From Amorphochlora amoebiformis (lineage: Eukaryota; Cercozoa; Chlorarachniophyceae): DNA of 64,000 nt. Shown here one piece after another: positions 40,763 through 64,000 of this stretch. The notes under the pieces are model-generated. The model saw only the letters and a list, made by a program, of their open reading frames with translations. It was not told the origin of the DNA and searched no databases. The stretch spans positions 1,054,001 to 1,118,000 of the forward strand of contig BAAHQB010000007.1 of assembly GCA_054601695.1 (NCBI GenBank), given 5' to 3'. Position numbers and translations under genes: made by a program. How positions within the stretch are numbered: position 1 is the first letter of the stretch; every line of letters starts with the position of its first letter.

Positions 40763-40970
40763 GATATTTATATCCAGGAATCCACTGCTTGAGGCGCCAT
40801 CACCCGACCCTTCCCTCGATAGGTTTCACCCTGCGGTAGCACCAGCCAACGAAATCCTTCGATTGGGCTGCTTAAGGTTAATCGGTTATTTACGTACAAC
40901 CCTCACATGTATGTTTTACACATATTATACACAATACTAAATATAAATATAATATTACATAGAATTATAT

Positions 40971-41013
<43 letters not shown>

Positions 41014-41117
41014 TATATATATATTGTATATATAATATTCATTTTCATATTCATTTACATGAATAACGGTAATAACAATAATAAAATTATACATAGCCTG
41101 AAAATATTTATATAAAT

Positions 41118-41148
<31 letters not shown>

Positions 41149-41646
41149 GAATAGTACGCGCGCGTAGCGTCACTATTACTACGCTGCCTACGATACTCGA
41201 TGTTCCTCATGATAACCCTGCTTTACAGGTCTCTACGGATTCTTGACACGACGCGAGAACAAGTCTTCGATAATATTTTATGGTTAGTAAATTAACGATC
41301 TCTCCTCTAACAACACCTGACAGTACAATCTCAGGCTTGCGATGAAGATGTGTGACACAGAAATGGGAGCCATAAGCTTCGTCGATGAGAATAGACAGTG
41401 GTTCAAAGCGAGAATAGGATTAGATGCGTCAGAGACGTCGAGGGACGTATCCTTTTGCAGGTGGAAAAAAAAAGTTTAGAGCTTGCTAAATTATGGTACT
41501 GACGTGACCAAAATAATTCAGTCACGCAATACTGCAACCCAAGACCTTGACGATCATCGAGGACGCTAAGGAGGATGATCGTTTCGCTGAGAACCCACTG
41601 GTTGTGCAAATTGAGAGTATATACAGAGTATGCATATATGTACACA

Positions 41647-41684
<38 letters not shown>

Positions 41685-42289
41685 TATGTATATATAATGT
41701 ATATGTATATGTATATTTATAAATTTATATACATATATATTATATAGTTAATAATAATAATAATAATAATAATATAACACTAATAACTCCTCATTTCAGG
41801 TAACTGGAAAGCCTAATATTCGCTTCTACGCTGGATGCCCGATTGGAGTTGAAGTGGTCAAGCCACATCCTAAGTTTATCTAACTTTCCAGACATCATTC
41901 TACACCACCAAAAACATTTAATCTGGCAACCGTCTGAGATACTTAATATAACAGGGCCTTCACAAAGTCTACGTAGGTACACTCTGCGTTATTAGTTCAT
42001 CCCCTAAAAAACTGAACGAGTCGCAACAGATCGGCCTTGAACACCTCGGTAAAAACCTTGTAACTAACGTACATGCCAGAGCATAACAGAATCACTGAGC
42101 TTTAATGTATCATCCAGCAAATCTCACAAGAGGGGCCCTCTTATTCCGCCGGAATGAACTTGAAAATCATGGGTAAAAAAAAATACAATGTACACATGAA
42201 TTTACGTACTTTGCGAACATGAATTAGCTTCCAGAAGCTTGCCCATATGGAAGTGGTATCGTTTGCTCTGTTAATCGTGTTCGCCTTTC

Positions 42290-42374
<85 letters not shown>

Positions 42375-42377
42375 TTA

Positions 42378-42409
<32 letters not shown>

Positions 42410-42729
42410 GCGTATTTGTAAATCTTAGGTTTATCACCGAAGTTGGCGAGGCCGTAGAGAAAGGAGGTAGCTCGGTTGGCCTTCCCAAGTCGGTCTGTGG
42501 GGCGGGTAGCTGCCCTAAGCGCCAAAACTTGCAAAGAGACAGCAAGTCACCAAGCGCTGCCAAGAAATCGTCACCAGTTGTTTCTGACTCTTTCGCAGAT
42601 TTGGAGCAGCGGAGGAAAACGATGGAAATAGTACAGGGAACCAAATCTAGAAAACGACGGGCAGAGGCCATGCAAGGAGCTGTAAGCAGTCTGATAGCCA
42701 TGGCAAGCCAAAATATCCTTGCCAAGTAA
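39335..42729 (+). CDS. GAF-domain protein, complete
   Basis: Exons: 39335-39418, 39574-39622, 39686-39740, 39792-39876, 39935-40122, 40191-40263, 40316-40366, 40426-40532, 40778-40876, 41229-41282, 41335-41460, 41522-41600, 41800-41847, 41955-42048, 42118-42172, 42429-42729. Total 1548 nt, 515 residues. The N-terminal 90 residues (VFWFSDKWNVSRCLMCFKKA region) are unrecognised. Residues about 90-245 are polar with an acidic-helical part. The GAF domain runs from about 250 to 410: LRSLRILDTTREQVFDNIL, MGAISFVDENRQWFKARIG, SFCSHAIL, DDRFAENPL-VTGKPNIRFYAG and GTLCVISSSPKKLNESQQ, the pattern of bacterial-type GAF sensors. The tail is basic and low-complexity, with no kinase, cyclase or phosphodiesterase domain. 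GAF domains bind small ligands or act in signalling; the ligand is unknown. The donor after NPL could instead be 41603 or 41627. Confidence 0.9.
40533..40777. repeat. TA array intron in the GAF gene
   Basis: (TA)n/AATATT on both sides of about 50 bp of unique sequence (40629-40672). Confidence 0.8.
40877..41228. repeat. GAF gene intron with TA repeats
   Basis: TA arrays at about 40970-41036 and 41116-41146 between unique AT-rich pieces. No exon seen. Confidence 0.7.
42173..42428. repeat. TA array intron in the GAF gene
   Basis: About 42292-42410 is (TA)n; the acceptor at 42427-42428 follows a short unique stretch. Confidence 0.8.
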
Positions 42730-43306
42730 ATTGTCTTCGTGGATTTTATTAGTCTGTCGGGTCGTGACTTTGAAATTAAATTAATTATACATTTGCTCAC
42801 ATTGAACTTATTCTAGTTATTTTATATATATATATATATATATATATTCTTTTATTTTTATCTATATATAGAGAGTATATATCACCTTTAAAAATGTGTG
42901 TATTCTAGGTATTTTCTAGATATATTATACTTAGTATATACTAGTATAATACATCTAGTACATATACACATATATTTTTATATCGTATATACTATAGCAT
43001 ATAGACTAGATAGATTCTATCGACTAAATGCGTGCGCTGTATGCGGTAACTCAGTTCTCAGTACTACTCGGTGGTCCGATCTTTGTACCATCTACCAGAT
43101 CCGGATCCAGACCATTGTACTTGTACTTAAATTTTGGCTCGGACTCTGTTTTCTCGGCGGAAATCCTAGAATCGGTCATACTTGCAAGTTGCTACTCACA
43201 TGCAACTTGAGTCACAAGATCACTGAGTACCTAGAGTACTCAGTACTGCTAATTACACAAGTAACTCCTGTACTGCGCACCGTACTCGGTAGACTCATAA
43301 TAAATA

Positions 43307-43368
<62 letters not shown>

Positions 43369-43442
43369 ATATATATATATATATATATGTGATGTGTGTG
43401 TGTGTGTGTGTTTGTGTGTATATACTAGATATATATTACGTA

Positions 43443-43497
<55 letters not shown>

Positions 43498-43498
43498 G

Positions 43499-43533
<35 letters not shown>

Positions 43534-43535
<2 letters not shown>

Positions 43536-43608
43536 AACCCTAACCCTAACTCTAACCCTAAGCCTAATCCTAACCCTAACCCTAACCCTTAACCCTAACC
43601 CTAACCCT
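43534..43608 (-). repeat. Interstitial telomere-like (CCCTAA)n run
   Basis: CCTAACCCTAACCCTAACTC and further units directly follow a TA array; orientation is CCCTAA on the + strand. Confidence 0.9.
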
Positions 43609-44240
43609 GAGTGTATGAGTATCGTATATGATAGTGAGCACTCGCATTAGGGCAGTACTCCAGAGTACAGTGGTATCAAAATATCATAGAGTAGGTACTC
43701 AGTATGTCCTGAGTACAGGACAAGAGTAGTCGAGAGTGCGGTGGGTACACAGATACGCGAAAACTTGATTCTTACTCGTATTGAGTAATGTATGTAAAGT
43801 ATTACTTAGGGCACAGTAGCCTGATGACTGTGTACTGAGTAACTCAGTAGTGGAAGTGTATCATACGTCTAGTTTTAGTACTACGAGTACATACATGCAC
43901 ATATGTGTTACTTAACAGCACAGTAGCCTATTTAGATAGGCTACTATTGAATATATAGTTAAGATAGTTTACACATATTTTACAAGTTGTTTACACATAA
44001 TTTACAAGTTGATGGTGTAATGTAAATTATTTAAACATCAAAGTTGGCTGTTGCTGCGACCTCATTGACTGAGTTCTCAACCTGCCCAGATATTCCGAGC
44101 CGAAACGGAAGCCAAGATACACCGCCTACTCCTGGTCGAATCTCGGATTTCTGGAAACTTGAATGATTGAGATCACTGGCAGAGTTGTTTCTACATGCAT
44201 CCGTACATATTATGTAATTTTACAAAGTGGATATGTGTCA

Positions 44241-44329
<89 letters not shown>

Positions 44330-44384
44330 TATCTGTATACATATGCATTTTATACATATGTATGTATGTAAATATATATGTACG

Positions 44385-44442
<58 letters not shown>

Positions 44443-44518
44443 ATTATTATGTAAATATAGATTTCAAAATATACATACATATATATATACATTGTTTACA
44501 CGTACATATATTTAAATG

Positions 44519-44552
<34 letters not shown>

Positions 44553-44578
44553 TATTATTTATATGTGTGTTTATATTA

Positions 44579-44668
<90 letters not shown>

Positions 44669-44716
44669 AGTGTATATATATATATATATGTACATATAAT
44701 ATGTGTATATATGTAA

Positions 44717-44748
<32 letters not shown>

Positions 44749-44789
44749 TATATATAAATATATATATATGTATGTGTATATATAATATA

Positions 44790-44910
<121 letters not shown>

Positions 44911-45165
44911 GTACATATGTATGTGTGTGTATAATATTTATATACATTCTATTTTTACCTATAAACAAGTGAGTAACTTACATATGTAAGCATGTTTATG
45001 AATTTGTATATATATATATATATACAATTATAATATGTATTATATTCATACAATACAAATCAATGGACAAATGAAGAGATCTGTCTACCTCCATACCAAA
45101 GAGAGCTTCTGATGCCGTCGATTTTATCTATCACGTGCGACTATACATACATATATATATATATA

Positions 45166-45622
<457 letters not shown>

Positions 45623-45718
45623 TATACATATATACATATACATATATATATATATATTATATATATATATATATATAATATATATATGCATATATATATA
45701 TACATATAATATTATATA

Positions 45719-45816
<98 letters not shown>

Positions 45817-45818
45817 TA

Positions 45819-45897
<79 letters not shown>

Positions 45898-46093
45898 CTA
45901 ATAGATTAAATGTACGTTAATAATTTGTCCCTGTGTATATTCCATACGTAAGATCAATACCAAAGCGCTCCAAGCCATTGGCAAGTCCTTCCAGCCGCGT
46001 GGGGTTCGATTGCAGGGCAAAATCACGAGCATCCCGCCAATAATTACGCCTTTTTATGGAATTGAACATTAATCCGTGAAATTATGCTCATAG

Positions 46094-47108
46094 GTGTATC
46101 CAGGGCATGGAAGCTTATGTATACTGACTGCATTCCCTCGACAATCAGAAATCTAGAAAAGCGTAAGTCACGCACGTAGATCGATATTGTCCACTGTTGC
46201 AGCCATCCTCAGTTGAAGAGTGTACGCATCGTGACAGAAGCATGTCAGGTCACGGAAGCTGTCTGGCGTACCCAAGCTATTCCGGGCCTGCTGACAATTT
46301 CTGGACTGAATTTTCTCTCAGATGAAAGATTCCCTCGGGCTGTTGTCCAAAATAGAATATTTTTTGCTGATTAGCGGTCCTGGACCAGCCGGAGGGACCG
46401 ACGCACGATTCAACGACATCGGCGTGGACCGAAGGAAGACGAGGTGACACCGCCCAGTGTAAAACGTGACATAGCCCCTTGTACCCCGTGATAGTACAGT
46501 GAAAGCCGGTTTGGTATGATGTGTGACACATCGATATGTAATTTAGCCTTTCTCATGATTTTATCAAAAAGTCGTAGAATAGCATTAATACGTATACTAG
46601 AGGTTTAATTAGTTAAGGTAAAAACATCCAAAGCGAAACCCAGGTATGGGGCCAACAGTGCCATACAGAAGGGGCGGTAGCAAACACTGATCCCCCACTT
46701 TCGGGGCCCGAAACGGGATGCCAGGCCTGTTTCCATCCCTGGACGGGCGACCTATTGCTCGAACAATAGGTGTTCTGACGATAGTAGCAGCTATGTACTG
46801 TCGAGGTATGCACAGGTGGAGGAGGTCCATTGGCGCCATTTCTTTGTTGTTTTTTGGCGGGTTTAATATCTTCGAGTTTGAACCTGACTATCGTCCTCTG
46901 ATGTGCTGGCAGTTACCAGAAGCCAGAAGCTAGGACGACATTCCAGGGTACTCTTTTTTTTGGAGATTGGAAGGGGCGTCATCGTTCAGACTGGCAGCGC
47001 CAGTCAAAAATGAATTTTCTTCCGATATTTTCAGATTACCACTAAACTGGTTGGCTATCAACCGCGAAGTATACGTCACATTCTTCGACACCATCGCTAT
47101 TTCTCCAG
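46094..47108 (+). CDS. Uncertain exons, F-box/LRR-like flavour, one junction out of phase
   Basis: Four segments have good acceptor and donor sites: 46094-46162 (VSRAWKLMYTDCIPSTIRNL), 46203-46248 (HPQLKSVRIVTEACQ), 46322-46443 (SLGLLSKIEYFLLISGPG) and 47035-47108 (LPLNWLAINREVYVTFFDTI). The first resembles the end of an F-box, and the next two resemble leucine-rich repeats. Segments two and three join in phase, but the first ends one base short of the frame needed by the second. Either a small exon or shifted junction was missed, or the gene carries a frameshift. Candidate exons between 46620 and 46950 are open but not recognisable. The minus strand across 46165-46275 is also open and protein-like, so even the strand is not certain. 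Confidence 0.35.
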
Positions 47109-62601
<15,493 letters not shown>

Positions 62602-63419
62602 TAAGTTTAGTTTGTAATTGAATCGTTATTGTACAGGGTTTTATCTAGTTCATATTCATAGTCACTTCAGTAGTACATCCAATTGAGTTGATTTCCAAGT
62701 TTCAAACCGTATGAAAGTCATCTTATACTAGTTATACTGTACATACACGGTGCACTATGTCTAGTATCTAGAGTATGAAAATAAAAAATATATGTATAAA
62801 TATATATATATTTATATATCTATATCTGTATATATATATATATATATCATGATACGTATACTATCTAGACTAATTAGTATCAACTAGATCTACTAGTCTA
62901 GTAGATCAAGTTACACTAGTTCTAGTAGTTATACTCTACAGTCATGATCATTATCTAGATATACTCTCTAAACTCTAGATACTTTATTACTACCAGTTCT
63001 GGCTCAGACCAGTCACACGCTAGACACATGTCCACATGTCGATAAATTGGCCAGCCTGGCAGAGCTCCATTACTAGATTAGCTGGACCAGCTTTGAAACA
63101 CAACTAACGCAGGGCGTTGATTTAAATTTGAGTATGAGGTGGCCACTGGCTAGCCTCACTGTACATGTATAATGTGATGAGTTAAGTTCACTGGCAGGAG
63201 TATTATAATTGCGCGGCTATCTCATTGGTCATGAAAACGGCCGTGCGCTACCCGTGCTTGACTAACTACATCTATTATATCCCAACGCGGACAAGGTTAG
63301 TCGGATTCTACGGGCTCCTAAATTGAACACACATGAACATTAGTTACCAAGTTTTGGACGCGTGCGACGCCCTTGTACCTTTTCTAAAATATGGTTGAGT
63401 GTCGTACGCTTATACCCAG
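62602..63419. other. Intergenic region with CTAG-rich patch
   Basis: A CTAG-rich unique stretch lies at about 62700-63010, with a TA piece at 62790-62848. Unique sequence to 63419 is probably the 5' part or promoter of the next gene. An ATG at 63391 opens MVECRTLIPSRELKKLGG, out of frame with the exon called at 63420. Confidence 0.5.
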
Positions 63420-63944
63420 CCGGGAGCTCAAAAAGCTCGGAGGGTACCTAAGAAATTGTGTGAGGATACGGATTTGCGCACGGGGAATATTATTACGTTG
63501 TCGGAGCCAAGTTTGCAATCCTCGAATGTAATATGCGCTGAGATGGTTGGAAGGACAGGCATGGAGAACTTTATTGGAAAGCCTTCTGCAAGATTCAAAG
63601 TTAGATTTGGTGGATTGCATGTGTGAAATATGTAGCTATAACTTATGCATGTGCTTACATTCATGCATACACATATGAAAATACACACACATATATATAT
63701 ATATATGTATATACATACGTATGTATATATATGTGGAAGTATACAATATATATATATATATTGTTATATATATATATACATGCATATATACATATTTATA
63801 TATATACATAGAGGAAAGAAATATCGATATATACCAGGCATGTCAACGGAAAGAAATTTCCTGAGTTTGTCGATATTTGGATGGTGGGGTGCGACGAGAT
63901 CCAAGAGGGTTATGAGCATTGGAGTAGTAATCGGGAAATCATCT
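63420..63944 (+). CDS. Two exons of an unidentified gene, continuing past the right edge
   Basis: The exon 63420-63622 is open after a CCCAG acceptor and reads PGAQKARRVPKKLCEDTDLR..., then MENFIGKPSARFKVRFGGLH. Donor GTGAAA at 63623 joins in phase to 63838-63944, which reads HVNGKKFPEFVDIWMVGCDE and EIQEGYEHWSSNREI, with donor GTATAT. The charged, ordered composition supports real coding sequence. I recognise no family and cannot place the start codon; an in-frame stop at 63396-63398 limits the first exon on the left. It follows the patatin gene on the same strand. Confidence 0.5.
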
Positions 63945-64000
63945 GTATATATGAATGTATATAAATATATTGTAAAGACACATATATATATATATAAAAT
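63945..64000. repeat. TA repeat at the window edge
   Basis: The intron after the donor at 63945 enters TATATA sequence and runs off the window. Confidence 0.6.

Overview
The window is nuclear DNA of an intron-dense eukaryotic microbe, most likely a protist or alga; I do not assign a species. Genes are cut into short exons (many of 25-120 nt) with GT-AG introns, reading frames close exactly across the junctions with the standard code, and telomere-like (TTAGGG)n/(CCCTAA)n tracts occur inside introns. By eye about half of the sequence is (TA)n microsatellite, with some (CA)n, (CT)n and degenerate minisatellites. The long Tyr/Ile-rich open frames are translations of TA repeats, not genes. All gene models below were built by hand from motif recognition, splice sites and phase continuity.

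Layout, left to right. (1) ELP3, + strand, 62-12828, 5' end cut by the window edge: 16 exons covering 433 residues of the radical-SAM/GNAT tRNA wobble-uridine modifying enzyme. (2) Convergent to it, - strand 20957-14744: a 27-exon, about 568-residue coiled-coil protein with a hydrophobic leader and an Arg/Ser/Thr-rich stretch that could be an organelle presequence. (3) Divergent, + strand 22965-34331: an alpha/beta hydrolase with LIHG, GHSAG, acidic and GHLP motifs, 19 recognised exons and one exon not located. (4) Convergent, - strand 36302-34539: an unrecognised 327-residue protein with a fresh 20-residue tandem duplication. (5) - strand 38647-38066: a four-exon, 130-residue unrecognised protein. 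(6) Divergent, + strand 39335-42729: a complete 16-exon, 515-residue GAF-domain protein. (7) + strand about 46094-47108: uncertain exons with an F-box/LRR flavour and one broken phase. (8) + strand 48578-62601: a patatin-like phospholipase with at least 25 exons and about 701 residues, extending 5' of the part recognised. (9) + strand 63420 to the right edge: two exons of an unidentified gene.

The genes do not look like one pathway: tRNA modification, lipid/ester hydrolysis and a small-molecule sensor domain are interleaved. The unusual signal is in the introns. Next to many real exons lie decayed copies of the same exon edge, with adjoining splice-site and intron sequence, separated by TA arrays. 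I found direct copies for ELP3 exons at 3505 and 10612, the hydrolase exon at 29348 (two copies) and patatin exons at 57718, 60503 and 61103 (two each), plus inverted copies for the ELP3 exon at 12253 and the patatin exon at 55432. This suggests that introns here grow by local copying around TA tracts. Several introns are also made of, or bounded by, telomere-type repeats. Intergenic DNA has patches rich in single short palindromes (TACGTA, CTAG, AGTACT).
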